64,000 nt of DNA from Schistocerca nitens (GCF_023898315.1 NC_064622.1:178022178-178086177); one strand, 5' to 3'; positions 24,302 through 34,004 are shown, counted from the stretch's first letter. The notes: generated from the letters alone by a model not told the origin. Made by a program: numbers and translations.

Positions 24302-24539
24302 AAGGTCCGCAGCTCGCGGTCGCGTTCTCGCTCCCCGAGCATGGGGTCCTGGGTTCGATTCCCGACGGGATCAGGGATTTTTTTCACCTGCCTCGAGATG
24401 ACTGGGTGTTTGTGTTGTCATCATCATTTCATCATTCATGCACGTGGCAAAGATTGGACTGAGAAAAGGTTTGGAATTTGGACGAGGGCTGATAACCGCG
24501 GAGTTGAGCGCCCCATAATTCAAAACATCGTCACATCAT
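24302..24539 (+). repeat. tRNA-derived SINE, GTCCGCAGCTCG head
   Basis: The head has A-box-like GCTCGCGGTCGCGTTCTCGC and B-box-like GGGTTCGATTCCCGACGGG. The tail has a decayed form of the GGGCGCT/AGCGCCC hairpin seen at the I-type LINE's 3' end (GGGCTGATAACCGCGGAGTT then GAGCGCCCC). Target-site duplications CATAATACGT are at 24292-24301 and 24540-24549. The head is the same family as at 33791, but the tail differs. Confidence 0.85.
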
Positions 24540-24549
24540 CATAATACGT

Positions 24550-25022
24550 CAGTTCAATCCCGAGCTTTCTTAAGATACCGGTAGGCATGCGACAGCACGC
24601 TTACCAATATGTTTCAAAGCACTGCGCTTAAAAGTGGGATTTTCCGGTGCTCAGACCTCGGGTTATGTTAGTAATAAAAAAAAATAGGGACAAGTGTTTC
24701 CGATAGCGATTACGCTAGGGACCATTTATATACCCAGCACGAGGATAGGTTTAGTTTCCCTATCCTACACTACAGCGTTAAAGTATTAGTATTACACACT
24801 TCCTCCTGCTTAGGCAAATGGAACAAATCGGTTGGTTCTTTTTGCATTTGATGTAGTCTACAGTGGGTTTCATGAGAATTACGAAGGCGGAATTAGTTTA
24901 TGGGCGGTTCCTAAGAAAACAAAAAAAAGCGTTTCTCGCAATTTTTGCCGTCAGTGGCAGACCAAATCCCAGCTGCGGATTCCAAAACGACTACGCACAG
25001 AAATTGACTGAAATTTGTACTA
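24550..25022. other. unassigned sequence
   Basis: I see no supported feature. Confidence 0.35.
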
Positions 25023-26492
25023 TACAGGGTGTTACAAAAAGGTACGGCCAAACTTTCAGGAAACATTCCTCACACACAAATAAAGAAACGATGGGTGTGG
25101 ACATGTGTCCGGAAACCCTTAATTTCCATGTTAGAGCTCATTTTAGTTTCGTCAGTATGTACTGTACTTCCTCGATTCACCGCCAGTTGGCCCAATTCAA
25201 GGAAGGTAATGGCTTGTTGACATGCGACTCATTGCTCTACAGTACTAGCATCAAGCACATCAGTACGTAGCATCAACAGGTTAGTGTTCATCACGAACGT
25301 GGTTTTGCAGTCAGCGCAGTGTTTACAAATGCGGAGTTGGCAGATGCCCATTTGATGTATGGATTAGCACGGGGCAATAGCCGTGGCGCGGTACGTTTGT
25401 ACCGAGACAGATTTGCAGAACGAAGGTGTCCCGACAGGAAGACGTTCGAAGCAACTGCTCGGCGTCTTAGGGAGCACGGAACATTCCAGCCTATGACTCG
25501 CGACTGGGGAAGACCTAGAACGACGAGGACACCTGCAATGTGCGAGGCAATTCTTCGTGCAGTTGACGATAACCCTAACGTCAGCGTCAGAGAAGTTGCT
25601 GCTGTGCAAGGTAACGTTGGCCACGTCACTGTATGGAGAGTGCTACGGGAGAACCAGTTGTTTCCGTACCATGTACAGCGTGTGCAGGCACTATCAGCAG
25701 CCGATTGGCCTCCACGGGTACACTTCTGCGAATGGTTCATCCAACAATGTGTCAATCCTCATTTCAGTGCAAATGTTTTCTTTACGGATGAGGAATCATT
25801 CCAACGTGATCAAATTGTAAATTTTCACAATCAGCATGTGTGGGCTGACGAGAATCCGCACGCAATTGTGCAATCACGTCATCAAGACAGATTTTCTGTG
25901 AACGTTTGGGCAGGCATTGTTGGTGATGTCTTGATTGGGCCCCATGTTCTTCACCCGATGGAGCTCCTGCACATTTCAGTCGAAGTGTTTACGTACGATT
26001 CTCAACAACAGATTCGGTGACCGATGGATTGGTAGAGGCGGACTAATTCCATGGCCTCCACGGTGTCCTGACCTCAACCCTCTTGACTTCCATTTATGGG
26101 GGCATTTGAAAGCTCTTGTCTACGCAGCCCCGGTACCAAATGTAGAGTGTCTTCGTGCTCGTATTGTGGACGGCTGTGATACAATACGCCATTCTCCAGG
26201 GCTGCATCAGCGCATCAGGGATTCCATGCGACGGAGGGTGGATGCATGTATCCTCGCTAACGGAGGACATTTTGAACATTTCCTGTAACAAAGTGTTTGA
26301 AGTCACGCTGGTACATTCTGTTGCTGTGTTTTTCCATTCCATGATTAGTGTGATTTGAAGAGAAGTAATAAAATGAGCTCTAACATGGAAAGTAAGCGTT
26401 TCCGGACACTTGTCCACATAACATATTTTCTTTCTTTGTGTGTGAGGAATGTTTCCTGAAAGTTTGGCCGTACCTTTTTGTAACACCTTGTA
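25023..26492 (+). mobile_element. DUF4817-type DNA transposon
   Basis: Long terminal inverted repeats: ACAGGGTGTTACAAAAAGGT...CATTCCTCACACACAAA at 25024-25080 and the complement, TTTGTGTGTGAGGAATG...ACCTTTTTGTAACACCTTGT, at 26435-26491. That is about 55 bases with few differences. A transposase pseudogene fills the middle. The flanks start and end with TATA, consistent with a TA target, although the exact boundary is ambiguous. The right end lies inside a perfect 247-base tandem duplication, so a second right terminus is at about 26682-26738. Confidence 0.85.
25319..26288 (+). pseudogene. DUF4817-type transposase with internal deletion
   Basis: The frame opening at 25319 gives an N-terminal DUF4817-like region (ELADAHLMYGLARGNSRGAV, FAERRCPDRKTFEATARRL), a GRPRTTRTP hinge, a second helix-turn-helix (VSVREVAAVQGNVGHVTVWR), then the DDE domain. 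The first catalytic Asp is in NVFFTDEESFQ, followed by WADENPHAIVQSRHQDRFSV and WAGIVGDVLIGPHVL. Homology then jumps from PMELLHI straight to NNRFGDRWIGRGGLIPWP in another frame (about 25975-26010). The segment that normally holds the second catalytic Asp is therefore deleted. The last part has CPDLNPLDFHLWGHLKALVY and ends NGGHFEHFL-stop at 26288. Catalytically dead, but many codons are intact, so decay is recent. Confidence 0.85.
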
Positions 26493-26880
26493 TATTCCTA
26501 AGATGCCGATCTCGAACACCCTTGAAAATTTTCTGGATATCTTTATCCCTTTCCCACATACAGAGGTTCAAACTTACCCTACTTATACACCTAAAATTGA
26601 AAGGTACTGACTTAAAAAAATGGGATACCAGCTGGAAAGTAAGCGTTTCCGGACACTTGTCCACATAACATATTTTCTTTCTTTGTGTGTGAGGAATGTT
26701 TCCTGAAAGTTTGGCCGTACCTTTTTGTAACACCTTGTATATTCCTAAGATGCCGATCTCGAACACCCTTGAAAATTTTCTGGATATCTTTATCCCTTTC
26801 CCACATACAGAGGTTCAAACTTACCCTACTTATACACCTAAAATTGAAAGGTACTGACTTAAAAAAATGGGATACCAGCT
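26387..26880. repeat. perfect 247-bp tandem duplication
   Basis: 26387-26633 and 26634-26880 read identically, base for base, as far as I can compare by eye. The unit begins GGAAAGTAAGCGTTTCCGG, covers the transposon right terminus, its downstream flank (CTAAGATGCCGATCTCGAAC) and the left end of the CT-core element (TGGGATACCAGCT). It duplicates the 3' part of one element together with the 5' end of another. Confidence 0.95.
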
Positions 26881-27215
26881 GCCTCATTGTGCCTTCCTCA
26901 ACACCTGTAAAATTTTCACAAAAATTTTGGCATTCGAACATAGTCACGTATTTTTGTGCTGAGGGAGGAGGAGACGGAGAAGTAATAAATACTGGAAGGC
27001 AGTAGATAGCGGTTGTGTTACAGAAATAACAAAGGAGACAATGGGAATGTGAGGAAGAGTGAGACACAGTAGCAGTGGAACATACCTGATAGTGACAGAA
27101 AAATGCTAGGAAAAGAGTGAAGGAGACAGTGCCAGTGGGAGAGGGATGAAGAGCAGGAGAAAGTGAAAATGAAGGTGGGTGGGGGACAGGGAAAATGAAA
27201 GAGAGAGAGGGAGAT

Positions 27216-27267
<52 letters not shown>

Positions 27268-27720
27268 CTATGACGATGACAGCGAGGTAGAGAGAGAGAT
27301 AGAGACAGTGAGAAGAAACAGAAGCAGAGTGAGGGAATGAAAGAGATAGTAGCAGTAAGGGAGAACAAGAGGGAGACAGTGACAGTGAGAAGATACAGTA
27401 ATAGTTGGACAGAACGAAAGCGACTGTGGCTTCGAGACAGGAGACAGTGATAGTTGAAGAGCGACAAAGAGATAATGACAATGAGTTGGGCCGAATGAGT
27501 GAGAGAGAATGGGCAAGTGGGAGTGGATGGATGTGAGCGACTGAGAGCGATGGACCAACATGTGTGAGTGAGTTACAGATGGGGAAGCTAGAGGGAGTCA
27601 GGGGTGAGTTGCATATTAAAAAGAGCGCGAATATGCTCCCGTGCCAATATTTTTGCGAAAGTTTTTGAAGAACTGAGGAAGACAGAATAAGGCAGCTGGT
27701 ATCCCACTTTTCAGTCAGTC
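26605..27720 (-). mobile_element. CT-core inverted-repeat element, copy 2
   Basis: Opposite orientation to copy 1 (7520-8325). The end TACTGACTTAAAAAAATGGG/ATACCAGCTGCCTCATTGTG is inverted at 27685-27718 (GGCAGCTGGTATCCCACTTTTCAGTCAG). The interior is purine-rich with (AG)n at 27219-27265. Read on the minus strand it follows copy 1 word by word (CACTCCCACTTGCCC, CTGTCTCCTGTCT, TCTCCCTCTTG). The 247-bp tandem duplication sits at its left end. A 373-codon minus-strand open frame is a low-complexity artefact, not a protein gene. Confidence 0.7.
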
Positions 27721-27836
27721 TTTCGTGCTCCAATAGAAGCTCCTCTGGCTTCCTAGCTGAGTTGCGAGTGGCACTTGTTCCATCGTCACCACAAACGTCT
27801 GACTTGATCGCAGTTTGTATTTCATTTTACGGAACG

Positions 27837-28010
27837 GAGCGAAGTGGCACAGTGTTAAACGCACTGGATTCCTGTTGGTGGCAGCGGAATTTAAATTCCC
27901 GTAGGCTGTCCAGTTTTATGGCTACCGTGATTTTTTTAACTCACTTAAGGTTAATGATAGGATTACTTTTAAAAGGTCACGGCTGAATTATTTCAGTGCC
28001 ATTTTACAGT
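27837..28010 (+). repeat. decayed tRNA-derived SINE
   Basis: GAGCGAAGTGGCACAGTGTT, then AACGCACTGGATTC, looks like a tRNA-type A-box head, and TTTTATGGCTACCGTGATTT resembles the body of the SINE at 14306 (TTAGGTTTTCCGTGATTT). No duplications were identified. An old copy. Confidence 0.45.
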
Positions 28011-28282
28011 CTGAGTTTGTGATCAGTTTTGTGATAAACTCGTCGCCACAGATCTTCCTTCCTTTTCCCGTTCCACGCAGGTCTGGTTTCTCCAGTGGAC
28101 GAGGTTTAAGTGGGACGCGCTGCACATGCGGTAGGAGCGGTCACACCAGTTATCCAACCTCAAGTGTAACAGTAGATTGTGTTGCCTACATGTAGTCCAA
28201 ACTACAAATGGTGCTATTGAAGAAGTACACTGTGGGCGATATTTTTCTGTAGCACCGATGTCGAGAGAATAGCTAGAACAAT

Positions 28283-28524
28283 AAAAACTTCCTGGCAGAT
28301 TAAAACTGTGTGCCGGACCGAGACTCGAACTCTGGACCTCTGCCTTTCGCGAGCAAGCTGTGAGGACGGGGTGTGAGTCGTGCTTGAGTAGCTCAGTTGG
28401 TAGAGCACTTGCCCGCGAAAGGCAAAGGTCCCGAGTTCGAGTCTCGGTCCGGCACACAGTTTTAATCTGCCAGGAAGTTTGATATCGGCACACACTCCGC
28501 TGCAGAGTGAAAATCTCATTCTGG
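28283..28524 (+). repeat. palindromic tRNA-like SINE with 12-bp TSD
   Basis: Both arms contain the same tRNA-like sequence in opposite orientations. The left arm reads AACTTCCTGGCAGATTAAAA, then GTGCCGGACCGAGACTCGAA; the right arm is the complement, TTCGAGTCTCGGTCCGGCAC, then TTTTAATCTGCCAGGAAGTT (palindrome 28285-28480). The right arm continues upstream into a tRNA-like D-arm (GAGTAGCTCAGTTGGTAGAG) and anticodon arm (TTGCC CGCGAAA GGCAA). U33 is replaced by G and the 5' acceptor strand does not pair, so it is not a working tRNA. A 3' tail (GATATCGGCACACACTCCGC) follows. Perfect duplications AGCTAGAACAAT at 28271-28282 and 28525-28536 show it inserted as one unit. Confidence 0.85.
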
Positions 28525-28773
28525 AGCTAGAACAATTACCCTCATGCAGCGGCCCAACTATTGTGATTTACACTTGCGCTGACATGACTGCTCGACAGTT
28601 TACATTTACTTGCCTGGCAGAGTGTTCATCGAAGCACCTTTACACTATTTCTCTACCGTCCCATTCTCGAACGTCACATGGGAAAAATTTAACACTTGAA
28701 TCTTTCCGTACGAGCTCTGATTTCTCTTATTTTATCACGATGATCATTTCACCCTATGTCGGTGGGTATGTGT

Positions 28774-28775
<2 letters not shown>

Positions 28776-28848
<73 letters not shown>
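28776..28848. repeat. (AT)n(GT)n microsatellite
   Basis: About 21 AT units are followed by about 14 GT units inside the LINE relic. Confidence 0.95.
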
Positions 28849-28872
28849 TCGCATTCGGAGGAGGACGTTGGA

Positions 28873-29064
28873 AAAATGGCTCTGAGCACTATGGGACTCA
28901 ACTGCTGAGGTCATTAGTCCCCTAGAACTTAGAACTACTTAAACCTAACTAACCTAAGGACATCACAAACATCCATGCCCCAGGCAGGATTCGAACCTGC
29001 GACCGTAGCGGTCTTGCGGTTCCAGACTGCAGCGCCTTTAACCGCACGGCCACTTCGGCCGGCT
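28873..29064 (-). repeat. tRNA-Leu-headed SINE (family A)
   Basis: Minus-strand full-length copy inserted in the LINE relic. Perfect 12-base duplications GAGGACGTTGGA are at 28861-28872 and 29065-29076. Confidence 0.95.
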
Positions 29065-29337
29065 GAGGACGTTGGAGATTGAAATTTCGTGATAAGATCT
29101 AGTCACAACGAAGAACGCCTTTGTTTCAACGCTTGCCACCCCAATTCATGTATCATATTCACTGCACCCTCTCTCCTATTCCCGATAACACAAAACGAGG
29201 TGCGCTTCTTTGAGCTTTTTCGATGTTCTCCGTCCTGTCTGGTACGAATCATATATCACGCAGCAATGCACCAGAAGGGGAGGGACAAGCGTAGTGTAAG
29301 CAGTCTCTGTAGTAGACCTGTTACATCTTCTGAGTGT

Positions 29338-29785
29338 TCTGTCAGTAAAACTCTGTCAGTAAAACTCTGTCAGTAAAACTCTGTCAGTAAAACTCTGTCA
29401 GTAAAACTCTGTCAGTAAAACTCTGTCAGTAAAACTCTGTCAGTAAAACTCTGTCAGTAAAACTCTGTCAGTAAAACTCTGTCAGTAAAACTCTGTCAGT
29501 AAAACTCTGTCAGTAAAACTCTGTCAGTAAAACTCTGTCAGTAAAACTCTGTCAGTAAAACTCTGTCAGTAAAACTCTGTCAGTAAAACTCTGTCAGTAA
29601 AACTCTGTCAGTAAAACTCTGTCAGTAAAACTCTGTCAGTAAAACTCTGTCAGTAAAACTCTGTCAGTAAAACTCTGTCAGTAAAACTCTGTCAGTAAAA
29701 CTCTGTCAGTAAAACTCTGTCAGTAAAACTCTGTCAGTAAAACTCTGTCAGTAAAACTCTGTCAGTAAAACTCTGTCAGTAAAAC
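29338..29785. repeat. 14-bp minisatellite, about 32 copies
   Basis: The unit CTGTCAGTAAAACT repeats head to tail from 29339 to 29784 (31 full periods between the first and last GTCAG, about 32 copies) with no mismatch that I can see. The array lies inside the LINE relic. The related copy at 57419-57440 has one unit-like CTGGCAATAAAACGTAGTCT at this point, so the array arose from a single ancestral word. The period is not a multiple of three, so it has no coding meaning. Confidence 0.98.
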
Positions 29786-30152
29786 GACCTTTGGTTTGCC
29801 TTCTCCACAACATTATCTATGTGATCTCTCCATTTAAAGTTTTGCGTAATTGTAATTCCTAGGTATTTAGTTGAATTAATATCTTTTAGATTTGTGTGAT
29901 TTATCGTGTAACCGAAATTTAAAGGTTTTATTTTAGTACTCGTGTGAATGACTTCGCACTTCGCACTTAGGGTCAGCTGCCACTTTTCGCGTCATACAGA
30001 TATCTTGTCTACATCATTTTGCGTTTAGTTTTGATCTTCTGATGAATTTACTAAACGTTAAAAGGACAGAATAAATAATCAAAGAGGGGTGCTCAGATGG
30101 CCGCCTAAATCGTTTATATAGATTAGGAACAGCAGAGGGCCTTAATCATTTC

Positions 30153-30336
30153 GCCGGCCTGTGTGGCCGAGCGGTTCTAGGCGCTTCGGTCTGGAACCGC
30201 GCGACCGCTACGGTCGCAGGTTCGAATCCTGCCCCGGGCATGGATGTGTGTGATGTTCTTAGGTTACTTAGGTTAAGTAGTTCTAAGTTCTAGGGGACTG
30301 GTGACCTCAGATGTTAAGTGCTCAGAGCCATTTGAA
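30153..30336 (+). repeat. tRNA-Leu-headed SINE (family A)
   Basis: Full-length plus-strand copy with an intact head (GTGTGGCCGAGCGGTTCTAG) and B box. The tail hairpin lacks its 3' arm because a short deletion removed the CCCATAG segment (ATGTTAAG then TGCTCAGAGCC). Perfect 13-base duplications CCTTAATCATTTC are at 30140-30152 and 30337-30349. Confidence 0.95.
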
Positions 30337-30349
30337 CCTTAATCATTTC

Positions 30350-31669
30350 CTTGGGAAAGGCCAGATATCATTTTTAGTTTATTCGGTGACTTTCCGTCGA
30401 TTGCTGCGAACTGTGACCTATCTGACAGGCTGTGTAGACACACAATTAGAAGTCGATGGTGAGGAACGATGTCAGAAGCCTTCTCGAAATCAAAAATATG
30501 AAATCAGCTTGAAATCCCCAGTTGGTAGCACTCATTACGCTTCATAATTACACTTGTACGAGCGTTTCCCTTGCCTCACGGCAAATATCAATCTTGAGGG
30601 AAATCTGATGGCGCCAACGAGATGGCTTATCACTCCCCGCCACAAAGGCACTCCTAGCACTACTCGCTATTCCCTACGATGACTGCCAAACTGTATCGTT
30701 TTAATCGACAAGGTTGACAAACTGGGGACTGAATCCCAGCGGCGATTGAGAGCCAAGGCGTCTAATGCTCAAGAGAAAGTGCACACGTGGTATTAAAACA
30801 GTTGTACATCAGCACATGCGTGCAAACTCCAACGCTAAAATGGCACAGTCTTCAGAGATACTATGGGCCATTGTTCTCAAACAGTTCGCTCCTGTAATGC
30901 CTGATTAAGGTTCGTGGGAATATAATGAACAGGAAAGTCATTTACATACGCGTCGTTCTGTTCGCCCGTGTCATCCCCAGATTTATTCAAGGCTGTTTGC
31001 ATCTGGCGAGGACCTCGAATTTGTGGACAGTCTAAGGAGAACGACCTTGGTTGCTAACCGGCTGGTCATCGCGTCCTTAGACGTTAGTGTCACGGCGGCC
31101 CCGTTGAAGCAAACGGAATGCGTCGGGCACCTGGCCAAAGGCGCCGCAAGCGGCAAATTGCCAGCAGCCGCGTGCCGCGCTCCGTGAACCCTTCGTACAT
31201 CTTTGAGGTGGAAACAGATACGGGAGCTTGATAACAATTGTTGGGTCACACACCACGGTATTTTGTGGTTTTTCGTACAGTGTTAGTGATACTTCATTGG
31301 ACTATATGGGTTAATAATATAGATTGGAAAATAGTAGAGAAACATCTCTAAATATGTGACATGGAAACAGATTATATGCACCTGACACCTGTAGTGAGGG
31401 CAATGATAGGGTGGTTCAAATAGTTGGATATGGGCGGAGTATGAATAAAGTCCGGAGCATGAAAACACTGAGCTTATAACAAATGTATTGAACTTCATGA
31501 CGTGGTCTGTTCAGAGTATAGCAAGGTGTTAAATGAACATTGTTTCCTAGCACGGCGTCAATTAACACGATCCATCAAAATTTGATTTCAGCTATACATT
31601 GTCCTTGCGAACATGGCAGTGCTTTGCAGTTGCTAAATATGTATGGGAACTGAATGTACATCTTAATCT
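30350..31669. other. unassigned sequence
   Basis: Open frames below 90 codons. The GC-rich patch at 31000-31200 has an 88-codon minus frame without motifs. No supported gene. Confidence 0.35.
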
Positions 31670-31815
31670 GTGTCCTCTCCCTCTCTGTCCATCTCCTCCT
31701 CCCTCTCCCTTTCTCCATCTCCTCCACCCTCTCCCTTTCTCCATCTCCTCCACCCCCCCCCCTCTCTGTCGTTCTCGCCCTCCCCCTCACCCCCCAGTGT
31801 CGTCCTTCTCCTTCC
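31670..31815. repeat. pyrimidine-rich low-complexity tract
   Basis: Imperfect tandem CTCCATCTCCTCCACC/CTCTCCCTTT words and poly-C. The 101- and 140-codon open frames on either strand are composition artefacts. Confidence 0.9.
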
Positions 31816-32461
31816 TCCCCTTCTTTCTGACATTGAGCCTTGTTCATTGGTGTTGCAAAGGAAACCTTGATTGGAAATTGAAGTCCGTCAAAATGAACAG
31901 GTAAATCTGTTGGGGTCATTGGTGTATGGTATATGAGAGAAACCTCTCTAGCTGCTGGATTTGCGAGGATAGTAGCTTCAACGACAATATTCCGCATGCT
32001 TTTAATCTGTTAACATGTAGGATTACAAAGTTTCGGATAATTGCTATTCCGTAGTAGTATTCTAATCATAAGCCGGTAAGCCACTTACGCAACTTTCCTG
32101 TTTCTTACATTGTTGTTTAAAGAAACACATAGCCTATGTCCGTCTGAATGTTTGTTAGAGTATTGTGCAAAAATTTGTTTGCCAACAACGTTTGCCTATT
32201 GTATCTTATATTACATACTCCATATATTTGAAAAGTATGTAGTCTATGGCTGTCCATATTTTATTACAGTATCCTGCGAAAGTCTGAAGTAAATATGTAA
32301 AGAATTACCAATAATGTATGATTCGAATAATGTATGAATAATGTAAGATATGTAATGTTGGTTTTATAATTGCATATTTGACTTCCGTGAACATGGTCCT
32401 GACTGAAACCGGTCGCTAAATAAATTGCATTAGTCAGCATTTGCGTTATACGTTTCCTATA
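31816..32461. other. unassigned sequence
   Basis: A short segment near 32395-32430 (GACTGAAACCGGTCGCTAAA) resembles a widespread insect repeat end. Nothing else is recognised. Confidence 0.35.
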
Positions 32462-32462
32462 T

Positions 32463-33184
32463 TATGAGGGTAATCACAAAAGTAAGATCTATTTTTTATA
32501 AGTACATAGACTTGTTTATTTCTACAAGGGTTTACATCAGTTTACAGCTTCAACATTTAGCTATTTTTCGACGTAATCACGATTTCTGTCGATGCATTTT
32601 TGTAGACGCTGTGGCAATTTTTGTATGTCCATGTCATACCAGCTCGCCGCGATGCTGTTCTTTCACCTCGTCGTCGCAGCTGAATCGCTTTCCGGCCAAA
32701 TGTTCTTTTAACCTAGGGAACAGGTGATAGTCACTGGGCGCCAAGTCAGGACTATAGGGTGGGCGGGTGATTATGTTCCACTGAAACCGTTGCAGGAGAG
32801 CAACGGTTTTCCGAGCGATATGTGGGCAAGCGTTGTCATGGAGAATGTGTACGCCCTTGCTCAACATTCCTCTTCTCCGGTTCTGAATTGAGTTTTTTCA
32901 GAGTCTCACAGTACCCGTCAGCGTTAATTGTGATCCCAGTGATTCAGCTCCGACGACGATGTGAAAGAAGAGGTTCATACTTTCTAAACAGCATGGCGGT
33001 TAGCTGGTATGACATGGGCATACAAAAACTGCCACAGCGTCTACAAAAATGCATGACAGAAATGGTGATTATGTCGAAAAATAGCTAAATGTTCAAGCTG
33101 TGAACTGATGTAAACCATTGTAGAAATAAACAGTCTATGTACTTATAACAAATAGGAGACCTTGCTTTTGGGATTACCCTCATA
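32463..33184. mobile_element. fold-back mariner derivative
   Basis: The two outer ~210 bases are inverted copies of each other. The left starts TATGAGGGTAATCACAAAAG and runs to about 32665. The right is its complement from about 32985 to 33182 (ending GGGATTACCCTCATATA). Each encodes the same mariner C-terminus: DMDIQKLPQRLQKCI on the minus strand at left and DMGIQKLPQRLQKCM on the plus strand at right. The left arm continues inward into a minus-strand transposase piece: HILHDNACPHIARKTVALLQ (second Asp) and RPPYSPDLAPSDYHLFPRLK (third catalytic region), 32867-32634. Thus both termini are 3' termini and the 5' end is gone. It cannot encode transposase, but both ends may still be recognised. 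Confidence 0.85.
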
Positions 33185-33299
33185 TAAATGGGACACACCA
33201 TGTGTGTATATTAGAAATTAGATGGAAAGAAATTCGCTGAATGCGAATGGCTTGCATCAGCTAGCCGTATTAGGTGTTGATGTTCTACCTGTCAGTGAC

Positions 33300-33395
33300 A
33301 TGAAAATTTGTGCCGGACCGGGACTCGAACTCTTATGTCCCGCTTTCTTAGGTTATACGTGCACGCCTGCAAGACCAACTCAGAAAAGTTCCATG
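33300..33395 (-). repeat. tRNA-like SINE head fragment
   Basis: TTGTGCCGGACCGGGACTCGAACTC is the complement of a tRNA-like B box and 3' acceptor, the same type as at 58877 and 28305. Only the head region is recognisable. Confidence 0.5.
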
Positions 33396-33780
33396 TGTCA
33401 CACTCAACATCCCTGTACCGTAGTCTCCTACATTAGTAAAGTAGTACCTGCTTCTGTTGCTGACTGCCTGCGGTGTGTAATGTCATCTCCAAGATGACCA
33501 GTCCCCAGCCACAAAAATCTTCGTTTTCAACCCTTTCGGTACTGAACTGCGTCCGTCGTAGCGTCGAGAGAAAAATTAAGTAGGTGTTTAAGAGGACCTG
33601 GCGAATTCGGTTTACATGCTGGCATTAACAACTTGGATACTATGTGCTGACCAAATGTGCACAGCCTTAAAATAACGCCTTAGCGAAGAGGATGAAAAAA
33701 ACTCATCAGATTGGCGAGGTGTCCTTAGGCTTGTCTTTTCCGCAATTGTGCACGTTTTCGTTACGATATATATCCTGTAT
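33396..33780. other. unassigned sequence
   Basis: I see nothing to annotate. Confidence 0.35.
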
Positions 33781-33790
33781 AACTGTCAGG

Positions 33791-34004
33791 GTCCGCAGCT
33801 CGTGGTCGTGCGGTAGCGTTCTCGCTTCCCACGCCCGGGTTCCCGGGTTCGATTCTCGGCGGGGTCAGGGAGTTTCTCTGCCTCGTGATGACTGGGTGTT
33901 GTGTGCTGTCCTTAGGTTAGTTAGATTTAAGTAGTTCTAAGTTGTAGGGGACTGATGACCTTAGATGTTAAGTCCCATAGTGCTCAGAGCCATTTGAGCC
34001 ATTT
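33791..34004 (+). repeat. chimeric SINE: other head, family A tail
   Basis: The head is GTCCGCAGCTCGTGGTCGTG with B box GGTTCGATTCTCGGCGGGG, the head type of the SINE at 24302. The 3' half, from GTCCTTAGGTTAGTTAGATT through hairpin GGGACT/AGTCCC (33948-33976) to GCTCAGAGCCATTTGAGCC, is that of family A. Target-site duplications AACTGTCAGG (33781-33790) and AACTGTCGGG (about 34006-34015) have one mismatch. The junction is therefore ancestral to this insertion. Confidence 0.88.

Larger units (their letters stand above)
28590..30005 (-). mobile_element. non-LTR retrotransposon 3' region, decayed
   Basis: This segment is collinear with the minus-strand LINE relic at 56930-57660. Shared blocks include TCGAACGTCACATGGG/TCGAACGTTGTTCGGG, GGAGATTGAAATTTCGTG, TTTGGTTTGCCTTCTCCACAACATTATCT and AGGTATTTAGTTGAATT. 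The corresponding protein at 57553-57296 is an RT C-terminal region, so this is the same family. It is interrupted by a (TA)n(TG)n tract, a family A SINE and a 14-bp minisatellite. It sits in minus orientation with its 3' end near 28590. Confidence 0.7.

Noticed and set aside
26612..27733. A 373-codon minus-strand open frame rich in Ser/Leu/Pro
   Set aside because: It runs through the (CT)n core and both ends of the inverted-repeat element. Open length follows from composition (few A/T-starting stop codons), with no domain.
28384..28459. A tRNA gene (GAGTAGCTCAGTTGGTAGAGC arm region)
   Set aside because: Position 33 is G instead of U, the acceptor strands do not pair, and it lies within a palindromic element bounded by target-site duplications.
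29338..29785. CRISPR-like array
   Set aside because: The repeats are directly adjacent 14-bp units without spacers in a eukaryotic LINE relic. It is a minisatellite.
31575..31997. Arg/Glu-rich and Pro/Ser-rich open frames
   Set aside because: Both are readings of the pyrimidine-rich tract at 31670-31815.
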